64,000 nucleotides of DNA from Mantis religiosa (taxonomy: Eukaryota > Arthropoda > Insecta > Mantodea > Mantidae). The stretch lies in the NCBI GenBank assembly GCA_030765055.1, contig JAUKNK010000152.1:1-64000 (forward strand). The letters are read 5' to 3'. A model generated the notes under the pieces. The model was given only the letters and a program-made list of their open reading frames with translations, was not told the DNA's origin and made no database searches. The position numbers and the translations under genes were made by a program. This document shows, one piece after another, positions 37,401 through 47,137 of this stretch. Every line of letters begins with the position of its first letter. Position 1 is the stretch's first letter.

Positions 37401-38123
37401 GGTGTCCGTTGGATTTAGCAGTCTCACTGGCACCTCCTGTCGGCACGGCAGCAGTGCCCTGGCTACACATAGTCCGTGCACAGGCGTCTTCTGGTCCAGC
37501 ACCATGTTCCTGGTTCTCTGGCCTTCTAGTCGCGCCGTCACCACCACCTCACTCCTCGCGGGGACAACCACGTCTTCGTCCAAGACGACCCTGCAAATTC
37601 CAAGGCACTCTTCGGGTTGACGGAGTATAACCTCTTCTCCGTTAAGTCGCAGGACCTTCTTGCCGACGTCGACCGTCGCCTCATGGCTCCTGAGGGCATC
37701 CAGTCCCAGAATCACCTCCTCAGCCACCTTCGCGACGAACACCCACAGACGCACGGCACTCCGTCCCAAGTTCAGCTCCAGCAGGGCCTCCTTCACCACA
37801 GGCAAGGTGTCGCCCGATGCCGTGACAAGCTGGTATGGTCGGCTCGGCTTCCTTGTCGGCAAACCCTTCGCCACGTCAGGTCTGATGATGGTCACGGCCA
37901 CCCCGGTGTCCACCACCACGCGGCACGGCTTTCCTCTTACCCAACCGTCCGCGATGAGGCTGTCATCCATACGCCGGCTGACGGAGCGCAGTGTCACTCG
38001 AGGGGATGGTGTTGATGGCGCCGACGTTCCCCTCTCCACGACGGCCCTTACTCGTTTTCCGGCTGCTCTTCCTGGTGTGGGCAGGCTCTCTGCAGGTGTC
38101 CGGGCTGTCCACACCCCCAACAC
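34484..38123 (-). pseudogene. pol: Pol of gypsy E, broken at few places
   Basis: Read on the minus strand from 38123: protease VVDTGVAVTIIRPDV (near 37900), RT from 37090 (ESDSPWCSPVVLV; YLDD intact near 36660-36671), RNase H (DTDASDQCIGGVLSQ; RTDHSALTWLL), HHCC finger, and integrase core VDIAGPFPVSDRG, HNDLGTNFESN and GMVERYIKTLEEHLRKV. The integrase frame is open from 35640 to 34684. Breaks: TAA near 37278, a frame change at 36354-36417, TAA at 35872 (Glu codon in other copies), TAG at 35695-35697, and a frame change near 34680. HSDQG is changed to HNDLG, but the catalytic Asp is kept. Confidence 0.9.
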
Positions 38124-39376
38124 AAGCCACTAGGTGTTCGCCGGCGTCCCTCAGCTGGTCTTCTGTCTCCGGCGTAGCGGACACTCCTCGTTCTCGACGC
38201 CGGGATAGATGTTACCTTGGCCGCCTCCATCCTTAATGCCGCTGTCAGCGCCTCGTGGATGGTTTTATAATCGCCGAGCATTAGGCGCTGACGAATCTCC
38301 GTGTCCCGTACCCCGTCGACAAAATTGTAGGCGGCTTCCCGGGATACGAACTCCAGTGGCAGGTCAACCAAGGCCTTGCTAGCCAGCTGGTCAATCGCTA
38401 TGGCGAACTCCTGCAGGGTCTCCCCCGGCTGCTGTGACCTTGCCTTTAGCTGGCTGCGGTATGCTGCGGCAAAGCGGTGGTTCCCGAACCGATTCTCCAG
38501 GGCCTCCCAGATGTCCTTGGGCGCCGCCGTTGTCTGCACCGCGTTTAGGACTTCCGCGGGCCGTCCCTGGAGGCTGGCTATTAACTGTGTGGCCTCCTCC
38601 TCCGGTGACCATCTGTTGTGCTTGGCCACTGTGTCGAACTGGCGGCGGAAGACCTCGAATGTGTACGCGCCGACATATTTCGGAGGTTTGACGCGCGCCG
38701 ATGTTGTGTCGCGTCCCGGTGCGTCGGCCTTCAAATCCTTCAACCTCCTGCCGACGACGTCCTCCACCATGGCGTTCAGGGACTTGACGCTGCTGTCGGC
38801 CTTCCTTTCCAGGTCGTTAACGCAGCTCGCCAGATCCTCGACGCGCTCGTCCACTTGGCCCATCCGCTTGCCCAGCTCTGTCACGTCATCCCTCACGCCG
38901 GCCAACTGTTTTTCAAATTTGGCGGCGAGAGCCTCGTTCGCCACCTTCATTTCCGTGGCCAGACTGTCGTTCGCTGCCCTCATTTCTGTGGTCAATTCGG
39001 TCTTTATTTCTTCCATCTTCTCGGTGATGCTGTCGTTAGCCGTCTTCATTTGTTTCAACTCGGCGGTGATGTTGTCGTTGGCCGTCTTCATTTGTTTCAA
39101 CTCGGCGATGAGGTTGTTGTTTGCCGCTTCTGTTTTTAATTAATGACTTGAAGCTTTCCCGGCGTTGATTATTGATGATAGTTTCTCGGGCTAATGGCCA
39201 GGTCAGATTAGGGTAACTACCCAAGCTTTCAGCGACTAACTCTGGCGCCATCCTCAGGGGAACTGAATCTAGGCTACTGATGTTGCGATATTTATACCTG
39301 ACGCGCGGCCGATAAGAACCGCCTACTTTCTTCCCATTGGCCGAGCTCCGGCCGATGGAGAAACATGCGGAACCTA

Positions 39377-39790
39377 TCAGGTGATTGCCGATGCTTCTTT
39401 GCACTGTGGAGGAGAGATATGCTGAATGACTGATGTCCATGCTTTGCTGATTTGAAGGCCTTCTTCCCTGTTGAAGTTGTTTTTATTCGCTTTAATGTAT
39501 AGGGCTTCTTTAACCACTCTATCGTAGTACCTAGAGGACTTTTCAAGTATTTTTGTAGAGTCGAATTTGATTTTATGATTTGTATATGTGTGCTCAGCCA
39601 CTGCAGATTTTTCTGGGTATTCTAGTCTAATACAACGTTGATGTTCTTTGATGCGATCTTCTACTGTTCTACCTGTTTGTCCTATGTAAACTTTGCCGCA
39701 ACTGCATGGGATTTCATAAATGCCTGGTGCACGAAGACCTAAATTATCTTTAGCAGAACCTAAATACTGTTTTATTTTGGTTGGGGCAAA
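39377..39790 (-). pseudogene. GIY-YIG endonuclease end of Penelope element, minus arm
   Basis: Reads APGIYEIPCSCGKVYIGQTG (GIY and YIG motifs with a CxC zinc-binding-like pair), RTVEDRIKEHQRCIRLEYP, EKSAVAEHTYTNHKIKFDST and RYYDRVVKEALYIKANKNNF, and ends ASAIT at a stop. The GIY-YIG domain nicks target DNA in Penelope-like retroelements. The reverse transcriptase part is missing, so this is a 5'-truncated copy. Confidence 0.85.
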
Positions 39791-40060
39791 GTTTACATAG
39801 GACAAACAGGTAGTACAGTAGAAGATCGCATCAAAGAACATCAACGTTGTATTAGACTAGGATACCCAGAAAAATCTGCAGTGGCTGAGCACACATATAA
39901 TACAAATCATAAAATCAAATTCGACTCTACAAAAATACTTGAAAAGTCCTCTAGGTACTACGATAGAGTGGTTAAAGAAGCCCTATACAGCATGGACATC
40001 AGTCATTCAGCATATCTCTCCTCCACAGTGCAAAGAAGCATCGGCAATCACCTGATTGGT
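39786..40060 (+). pseudogene. GIY-YIG endonuclease end of Penelope element, plus arm
   Basis: Reads VYIGQTGSTVEDRIKEHQRC and later EKSAVAEHTYNTNHKIKFDS, then a deletion after VKEALY joins it to DISHSAYLSSTVQ. It starts just after the GIY motif, so it is shorter than the minus arm. Mirror copy of 39377-39697. Confidence 0.85.
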
Positions 40061-40422
40061 TCCGCACGTTTCTCCATCGGCCGGAGCTCGGCCAATGGGA
40101 AGAAAGTAGGCGGTTCTTATCGGCCGCGCGTCAGGTATAAATATCGCAACATCAGTAGCCTAGATTCAGTTCCCCTGAGGATGGCGCCAGAGTTAGTCGC
40201 TGAAAGCTTGGGTAGTTACCCTAATCTGATCTGGCTGTTAGCCCGAGAAACTATCATCGCTTCTGTTTTTGTTGTTAACTAGTTCATCTTCGCGTCTATT
40301 TTCTCGGTGATGTCGTTTGCCCTCTTCATTTCCGATGTCAGTTCGGCCTTCATTTCCATCATCTTCTCCAAAATCTTTTCCAATGCCGCGTCCATCGTTG
40401 TAATGTTCCGTGAAGTTGTCGT

Positions 40423-40440
40423 CCCGCTTCCTGACACCAG
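40423..40440 (-). other. Primer binding site of gypsy E
   Basis: On the minus strand CTGGTGTCAGGAAGCGGG follows the 5' LTR end (GTCACA), as in copies A and G. Confidence 0.7.
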
Positions 40441-40920
40441 TGTGACTTTGTGGTTTCGTGAAATGAAAAGTCCAATTGCACCACTCAAAAATGTTCTTTA
40501 TTTCCAGCGACTTACAGTTAAACTCTTGCCAATTACACAGAATTACTTAATGCACACAATTACGATTCACCGGTTCGTCCGTTACAATTTCACTTGCACT
40601 CGTAATTACGTACAATCCTCCGATGCACTGACAGTCTTCTCGTCGTACGCTAGCACTGCATTCTTACGCCAAGAACTGACTGACTCCTCTTGCCCGACGT
40701 GTTGCTTATATAGGGTCAGCGGGCCGATCTGGAAGGTTCTAGATTAGATGAAATATCCCGTATGTTTGAGAACACAGGTGGAACAGAAAGAGACGGCGCA
40801 GTGATGTTTTTTCCCCCAGCGACCCTTTGTTACCGCTATAAGACAAACGAGGGGGGCGTGGCTAACGCCGACAGTCTCCTGCTTGCCCGCTCTATAGGGT
40901 GTTCCGACGTTTGGGTGACA
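40441..40920 (-). repeat. 5' LTR of gypsy E
   Basis: 480 bp, minus strand, beginning TGTCACCCAAACGTCGGAAC at 40920. It carries TATATAAG near 40710 and AATAAA near 40500 on the minus strand. It differs from the 3' LTR by scattered substitutions and small indels. Confidence 0.92.
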
Positions 40921-41830
40921 ATACATTATGTCACAATTTTGGGTTTTTAAGCTATCCACCAGATTGCTGATACTTGCCTGATTCAAATCACGAAAAGTTT
41001 TGATTTCGTATTTGCTTTGCTTATTACAGTTTAGCCCCTTAAACTTTACAAAGTGAGCATAATGATCAGAAATTTTATTATCTTTATTATTTTATTATTA
41101 TAAATGTGTGTTTATATTCATTATATTTACAACTTCCATATTCATGTTTGTAGCAATATGCTCAATAATGGAAGATGAAGAATTTGTTACCCTAGTTGGC
41201 TCACGTACAAGATCCATTATACCATAAGAGTTAAAAACATCATAAAGCTTTTTATAGTCCCCTTTTGTGTGGTCTAAATCTATATTAAAATCACCTGCTA
41301 GAATTAACTGTTTATACTTATTGTACAACTGACCTAAAATTTCTTCAAGACAATCAACGAAGTGCTCTGGAGAAGTACACGGCGACCTGTATAATCCCAA
41401 TAGCAATACAGATTTTTGCTTAAAATTTATTCTTGCAGCTGCAACTTCAAAGTGCTTTTCTAATTGATACTTATCTACATTTACCTCAGAGATATCTATT
41501 TCATTAAAACCCCTCCTCCCTTACAGCTTGTTCTAGAAAAACTACTAACAATTTTATAACCATTTATTTTACACAAATTTAGTTGCTCTTAATTCACAAC
41601 AGCTAACATTTAGAAAGTGTTGATAGGTTACTACTTTATTATTTAAATATTGAGTGTTCAGATGAAGTATTTGAAAAGTATCTGTGTCATGACTTTCAAT
41701 ACTATTTCTATTATTTCTTATTGCAAATGTTAGATTACTAGAACATATGAAAGACAAAGTATCAAAAAACCGACTACAAATAAATTTTTCAATTAATTTT
41801 GATGTCACGGTTACTAAATTCCTCCAATCA
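40921..41830 (-). pseudogene. LINE fragment 3: endonuclease domain
   Basis: Read on the minus strand: FQILHLNTQYLNNKV (start of the apurinic-like endonuclease, near 41690), then LLGLYRSPCTSPEHFVDCLE, QLILAGDFNIDLDHTKGDY (GDFNID motif, near 41290) and GIMDLVREPTRVTNSSSSII. This is the exonuclease/endonuclease/phosphatase fold that nicks target DNA in non-LTR elements. The last part before 40921 joins in order to fragment 2 across element E. The 5' boundary is not sharp. Confidence 0.82.
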
Positions 41831-42322
41831 CAAATAATATTTAAAAATAAATTAAAACATCTATCTTAAAATGTTTTATTCAGTTGATGAATTCATGATA
41901 CCTAATTTTGATTATTCTTTGAACTAAATCACTTATTTGGAATTCCAAATTGGTAAGCCATCCATCTTAGTTAATTTTTGAAAATACTGCCTTTATGAAC
42001 TTGTGTTTCATTGCTCCTGTTCATCTGGGAGATGTACTCATCACCTGTAATCACCTCATTCGTAATTGTAATGTATATAGAAATCTAATCAGTTCAAAAT
42101 GTCCAAATGTAATTGCATATCTGACTGACGTTTTTTTTTTTTTTTTTTTTTTTTTTCAAGGTTTCCCCTGTCATTAAAGCAAATGCTAGGTATCTGTTTC
42201 ACTTTGGTGCAATGTTTGTGTTAGTACTTTTTGACAAAGCCTATATTCGTGCAAATTTTATTGAATATATCCACACCTGAATGGAGAGACTAGTCTTTAT
42301 TTTAAATTGACATTTAACTGTA
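41831..42322. other. AT-rich stretch with inverted repeat copy
   Basis: Holds the inverted partner (42000-42262) of the repeat at 28268-28470, interrupted by a T24-like run at 42131-42156. No gene seen. At 41768-41830 a stretch ending CTAAATTCCTCCAATCA is shared with 55286-55349. Confidence 0.6.
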
Positions 42323-42748
42323 TTGGAACACCACAGTAAAGAGACAAGATTAAGTGTAAGGACTGAAAAAATTTACATAGGGAGGACAAAAAGAAACATA
42401 GGCACTAGAAAGAAAGAACATTTTAGGCACTTAAGATACAAAAATATTGATAAGTCTGCAATAACAGCTCATTTTTGGTCTGAAAATCATGAATTTGAAG
42501 ATGGCACCAAATTATTAAAATATGTACAAAAACATAGGAACACGTCATACGGGAGAGAATATACAGACAAACATAAAAACCAACTAATGAACTTTGAAAT
42601 CCCGCCAGAAGACAACCCCACATTTAAACTCATCACAAAATCAACAGATGGCAGCAGCAACTCCAGAACTACCCACACCACTGGATCAAGCTTCAGTCGC
42701 ATTAGAGCAGATGATTCGAATGATAGTTCGCGAAACATGTCCTCATAA
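42323..42748 (+). pseudogene. Penelope-like element, truncated GIY-YIG end
   Basis: Starts within the endonuclease: EKIYIGRTKRNIGTRKKEHF, then KSAITAHFWSENHEFEDGTK and YTDKHKNQLMNFEIPPED, ending in a Ser-rich tail and a TAA stop near 42748. RT and the GIY part are missing. The hammerhead-like motif at 42708-42741 overlaps the final codons. The same layout is seen in the copies at 55.7 and 63.1 kb. Confidence 0.8.
42708..42741 (+). ncRNA. Hammerhead-ribozyme-like motif (degenerate) at Penelope end
   Basis: CAGATGA (one change from CUGAUGA), hairpin CGAA...TTCG, GAAA, then CATGTC. A15.1-U16.1 and C-G can form a 2-bp stem III with an AU loop, and GAG/CTC can form stem I. Hammerheads with tiny stem III are known in Penelope-like elements. 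Activity here is doubtful because of the core change. Confidence 0.4.
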
Positions 42749-42779
42749 TAGTTATGTAAGTGAAGCTGATGTATAATAA

Positions 42780-43630
42780 ATATGACTCATCTATAATTTA
42801 ATAGTTTTTATTTATTACTCGCTTCCTGCTGGTACTTATCTGCCTCTTTTGCACCACATTTTGTGATAGATAATACCCATATTTCCAACTTCTCACTGGA
42901 GTTTCGCTATGTTTTGTGTAGTTCTCTTCTTATAAACATTCTTTGGCTAATAACACTCAAGCTCTTGGCTACACTACAAGAGTAATTAATTTTGCAATGG
43001 TAGCTATGCATCTGCAAAATAGCATGAGAGAGAGAGCAAATAGCACCAGAAATGGACAAAATTAAAATGACAAGTTGTCCATAGAAAGGGAAGATTTTTA
43101 ATCACTACAAGCAAATAGATCCCATTTGTAAACATATTTGACCTAATCAGAAACAGTATTTTCAGTCATTGAGCTATCTGTGCCAGTAGTAACAGGCTCT
43201 TTTGCAGGTGTTTTGACTTACTGCAAATATGATTCATTGGCATTTCTGAAAAAGAAATTCAGTTTACAAATGGGAATACTCAAAATTAGCTGTTTCTGCA
43301 TATCTGAAGGAATGTGCTTTTCTACGATTCAATAAAGCTTAAGCAGGAATGTGACTGATTTTCATTTCTTTTCCAGAGTTAACAGTACCTTCTTTCAAAA
43401 TACAAGCATAGTAGTGCATTAGTTCATGGTACTGCCATTTTTAGTCACTTTCATAAAAAGTTCCAATTAAATAACATGTGTATGCTTAAAACATTACAGT
43501 ATCTTATATATACAGTCCTGTTCAAAATTAATAAGTTTAATTTGATTTATAACAGTTAACAAAAGAGGTGATTAATTCCATATCCTTCACAGTTTGAAGA
43601 AAGAAAAGAAACATACAGCAGGGCGCAAAC
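42780..43630. other. AT-rich noncoding stretch
   Basis: No gene or known repeat recognised. CAGTCCTGTTCAAAATTAAT at 43514 looks like a Tc1/mariner terminal repeat, but no partner was found. Confidence 0.4.
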
Positions 43631-43880
43631 TTTTTTTTTCTTTTTTTGTAATTTACGTCCTCCAACGTTAAGTCATATCGGACGATGAATGGAATGGGTG
43701 AAATGATGCTCAAATGAGCCCAGGGTCCATAGAGCTTAGAGTTACCCAACATTCATGTTTCAGGATAAGGGAAAACTCCAGAAAAAACCTTATCCAGGTA
43801 ACTCACCCTAACCGAGATTTCGAACTTGGGACCTCTTGAACGTGAGGCAGACATGCTACCACCATGCTACCGAGGCGGGC
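43631..43880 (-). repeat. tRNA-derived SINE
   Basis: On the minus strand it begins GCCCGCCTCGGTAGCATGG with A-box-like GGTAGCATGGTGGTAGC and B-box-like CCCAAGTTCGAAATC, a body, and a poly-A tail with an interrupting G (43631-43648). Near-perfect 13-bp target duplications flank it: AGGGCGCAAACTT on the left, AGGGCTCAAACTT at 43881. Transcribed by RNA polymerase III and mobilised by a LINE in trans; that part is general knowledge of SINEs. Confidence 0.85.
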
Positions 43881-43893
43881 AGGGCTCAAACTT

Positions 43894-45757
43894 GGAATGT
43901 GGTGTTGCTGGTAGTGTAACAAAACCTTACATATATTATTGAGGTGGTGTCAAGCTTATTTTGGCTTTGAGATACCTCCATTTGTTTCACAGTTAATTGG
44001 TTAAATTCTCAAACACCCTATATACACAGGTTATCCATTAAAGAACTACAGAATGTTGCCTGCCTCTGAGGCAGGTATAGTTGGCATGGTGCTTTGCTAA
44101 TCTGATATTCCAGCTATGCTAACTTTGTATTATGAGGACATCATCTCACAGACGGGTATTACTTTATATAGTGGCCGCGCCGAAACCATCCCCAGACGGT
44201 CGCCTTTGTACGGCAAAACAGTTCTCACCCCTAACCTCAATGTCATAAATTTCTTAGGTTACACTTACCGGGGCGGAGGGGTGAAGAATGTTAGGCTCGT
44301 GTTCATAGCTAAAACCATCCAGGGTTGCCGTTGTTCTAAGACGCATTTAGAAGGGAATAAAATTCAAGCTGATTTCACTGTACGAACGTCATTTGGTTTA
44401 CTTATTGACATTTTCAAATAAAATTTAAATCATTAATATATCCTAATTTTACAACGCTTTATAACATAACTCAAAAGAGATATATTGCCTATGTTGTTAT
44501 GGTACTGGTACTTGCATTACCTACAAGAACTAAATGCGTGTTATTAACATAATATCCAGGAAAGCTTAGTAAAACATTCCGATACCTTGTTGTAGGACCA
44601 TCATTACAATTTTAAAAGGGTTAAATTGCATGAGTGTACATGAATTTCTGAGGGATATGTACTTGCAAATTAAAGAAGCATTTTTGATTCTGGTAGTTAA
44701 TAATAATTTGTAAGCAAAGAGTGCATGTTAGGGCTTTGTTTATTGCAATTGTAAGCCAATTTACCCTCAGATATTTTCCTATATTCTATGGCAGCTACAG
44801 ACGGGGAATCAAATTTCAGTTGATTTAACAAAGCAGTAAATATCCCAAACGCAAAAAAAAAAAAAAAAAAAAAACCGAATAAGGAATTAAAGAAAAACTA
44901 GTAAGGAAAATCTATTAGGATGTCTTCTAATTTTACAAGCTTGAATAAAGTTAAGCAGTAATTTTTTTTTTTTTTTGGGGGGGGGGGGGGGCTTCTGTTA
45001 AACACAATTTAAATAATCACCTACATTCCGCATAATAATTATGTCATAAACATTTTAAAACTCGAGAAAGGTTCGAAATACTGTTAGGTATATGTTACAA
45101 GTATAAATGTTAGCTTATCCAGGGAACTTACAAACGTGCGCTAGAAAGGTACACATTGTCAGACGACCGTCAGTTAATATTTAAAAGTAAAATATAAATG
45201 TATTTTCCAACGGATATTTATTTACTAATAAAAGAATACTCTTTAGCTTGTTTGTTTTTCGGTAAACTTTTGTTTGGTACAAATAAATGCATAAGTTCTC
45301 CTGAGAATAATTATGTTCGTCTGAACATAGTGAAAAAAATAAATACACATTCTGTTTCTGTGGCAAACAGAGAATGTGGTGAAATCAAATTTGATGGGAT
45401 ATAAATAAAAGCAATGCTTTCGTCAAAACTCAACAAGTAAGAAAAGAAGCACCATTTTCAGCAGAATGATACAAATGAATGGTCCTTTTAAGAACGTAGT
45501 TTTGCTAGTAATTTTGATCAGAAAATCTTTCCACATGACAATGTTTTTAGTATGTAAAACGAACATAAGAAGTCATGTATTGTGATTTAGATGTAATGCC
45601 AGATTATTAGCTAGCAATGCAATTTCTCTTTATTTAAAACGCAAAATAAAGCAAGCATAAAGGGAAAATTTAGCGCTTTCTGCAAAATTCATTCAACAAA
45701 TTCTGAAAAAAATTAAAAAATTATACATTTGTGGTTAAAAATGCTTTGATCCTACCT
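43894..45757. other. AT-rich stretch with homopolymers
   Basis: Contains an A-run near 44852-44873 and a T-then-G run at 44963-44990. A 101-codon ORF at 44116-44421 has no recognised motif and its composition differs only slightly from the surroundings; not called as a gene. The left end of the neighbouring transposon probably lies here, but I found no terminal repeat. Confidence 0.45.
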
Positions 45758-47137
45758 TTATTCATCATTGTCACTGTCTCCTACATGAATCACGAATCTC
45801 TCCTGGTTGCTGTCTGCATCGTGACTTATATATTTTCCCTCGATTTTGGTGGTGCGCTGGACGCATGATGACCAAAGGTTGTAGTCAATTCTTTTTGTAC
45901 CTTCACGCAAAAGCTCACACATGCTTGCACTTAGGGTAGGTGTCATATTGTGTTTCCTGACGAATCCTTTCAATTTAGCCCATATGAGTTCTATAGGGTT
46001 AAATATGCAGTGATAGGGTGGAAGACGCAAAACTTCATGGCCGTGAGAAACTGCAAGTTCATCAACCACATACTTTTTAATTATATTTGCAGACTTAATT
46101 GTATGTATAAGGACGGCTTTTATGGGAACAAGATTTGGTACTGGTATGTTATGTTCTTTCATGAATGAAATAATATCTTGTAATCTCGTTTTCATGGATG
46201 GGATTTTAAACAACTGCCGCGAATGGTAGCTTGCATTGTCCATTATTATCACACATTTTTTGTTGTTTGGCAAGTTCTCAAGCAGATTATTGGAAAACCA
46301 CTTTTCAAATACCTCGGCTGTCATTTCATCATGACTATCAGCTTTGCAGTCCCCTATGTTTTTAGCTGATAAAAATAAACAGTTCGGCACCCACCCTTCA
46401 TTACCCCCCGCATTAAGCACCATAATACGCTTCCCTCGTGACGGCGGAGATTTTAGCACACAGTTGCAGGTACCGTCGTCCCATCCCATCTTAGCAACGT
46501 CATGAGTGTCGAACCAAGTCTCATCTAGATACACGATCCTGAAACCTTGCGAACGCAGCTCTCGTAGTCTGTGCAAGAATTTATATCGCCAAGCTACTAT
46601 TCTTGCTGATTCCATCACTGCATTTTTCTTTTTCAAACGGTGAAATCGAAAACCCAGCTTCTTTAGCAGCTCCCGAAGTGTAGTTTCCTCGTAAGGAAAA
46701 TCTGCTACACTTTTCAGATGCTGCAAAAGTTCTCGGACCGTTGGCGACTGCCCTTTACCATAAAATCGATACACCGCGCGCCTTATAAAGTCACAGCCAA
46801 AATTATCTACTTTATTAAATTTGGCCCTTTTGTTACCTGGCTTTTTAGGAGTCACTGGGCCTCTCTGCGTAACATTCCGCACAGTTTTCCTGTCCAACTT
46901 CAGTATTCTTGCAGTTTCAGAAATCGAACCCTTGCCTAAATTATTGTTTTTCACATACTCATGAATATTGCACACGAAAATCTGGCATTGCTTGTTCAAG
47001 GTTTTTGTACGTCTTTTTTCCTTCTTCGGAGTTCTGGAACCACTGGTACTTGGCAAGGGGTAATTTTCCGGTGCAGCTGGAGGGAGAGAAACCTCGTTCG
47101 ATTCCCACGGTCTCCACATCGTAATTAAACTACGCAA
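45758..47137 (-). CDS. Intact DDE transposase, IS630-Tc1-mariner type with DD82E spacing
   Basis: 459 residues with no stops. Residues about 45-95 are a helix-turn-helix region (SISETARILKLDRKTVRNVT); a second DNA-binding stretch follows (PTVRELLQHLKSVADFPYEE, LRELLKKLGFRFHRLKKKNA). The catalytic core has YLDETWFD (first Asp), VIIMDNASYHSRQ (second Asp) and PPYHCIFNPIELIWAKLKG (Glu). Counting residues between the second Asp and the Glu gives exactly 82, against 34 in most Tc1/mariner enzymes. From memory, the DD82E group of this superfamily has been named Sailor. It ends in an acidic tail (HVGDSDNDE). It would cut and paste DNA at TA sites. Terminal repeats were not located. The closed, full-length frame suggests recent activity or domestication. 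Confidence 0.88.
   Translation of the reverse strand: MRSLITMWRPWESNEVSLPPAAPENYPLPSTSGSRTPKKEKRRTKTLNKQCQIFVCNIHEYVKNNNLGKGSISETARILKLDRKTVRNVTQRGPVTPKKPGNKRAKFNKVDNFGCDFIRRAVYRFYGKGQSPTVRELLQHLKSVADFPYEETTLRELLKKLGFRFHRLKKKNAVMESARIVAWRYKFLHRLRELRSQGFRIVYLDETWFDTHDVAKMGWDDGTCNCVLKSPPSRGKRIMVLNAGGNEGWVPNCLFLSAKNIGDCKADSHDEMTAEVFEKWFSNNLLENLPNNKKCVIIMDNASYHSRQLFKIPSMKTRLQDIISFMKEHNIPVPNLVPIKAVLIHTIKSANIIKKYVVDELAVSHGHEVLRLPPYHCIFNPIELIWAKLKGFVRKHNMTPTLSASMCELLREGTKRIDYNLWSSCVQRTTKIEGKYISHDADSNQERFVIHVGDSDNDE

Larger units (their letters stand above)
39138..40257. mobile_element. Inverted pair of Penelope-like fragments inside gag
   Basis: Two 3'-end Penelope fragments arranged head to head: a minus-strand arm (39138-39697) and a plus-strand arm (39786-40257), joined by an 88-bp unpaired centre. 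The 13-bp string CGCTTCTGTTTTT flanks the insert (39125-39137 and 40258-40270) as a target duplication. Both arms encode the GIY-YIG endonuclease end. The arms are nearly identical, but the plus arm has lost about 60 bp that are present at 39450-39510. Each arm has a TATA-like GGTATAAATAT and a CTGAGGA...GAAA motif near its outer end. Confidence 0.88.
38048..40395 (-). pseudogene. gag: gag of gypsy E, split by a Penelope insertion
   Basis: The start ATG is at 40395 (MDAALEKILEKMMEMKAEL). Reading runs to about 40270, is interrupted by the insert at 39138-40257, and resumes at 39137 down to 38048 with AELKQMKTANDNIT repeated as AELKQMKTANDSIT, the Gag core (PPKYVGAYTFEVFRRQFD) and an intact zinc knuckle CWGCGQPGHLQRAC. 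The 39100-38048 part has no stops. Before the Penelope insertion this gag was probably intact or nearly so. Confidence 0.88.
33466..40920 (-). mobile_element. Gypsy E, long copy with two nested inserts
   Basis: Minus-strand element: 5' LTR 40441-40920, primer site, gag, pol, 3' LTR 33466-33951. The flanks are ATAC on both sides (33462-33465 and 40921-40924), a clean 4-bp target duplication. It sits in the endonuclease-RT linker of the LINE. A 530-bp insert lies between pol and the 3' LTR, and a Penelope inverted pair lies in gag. The LTRs differ by a few substitutions by eye. Without the inserts the element would be about 5.8 kb, like copy A. Confidence 0.93.

Noticed and set aside
43514..43535. 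CAGTCCTGTTCAAAATTAAT as terminal repeat of the DD82E transposon
   Set aside because: No matching inverted copy found on the far side of the transposase.
44116..44421. 101-codon ORF
   Set aside because: No recognised domain, no splice or promoter support, in an AT-rich region with many chance ORFs.
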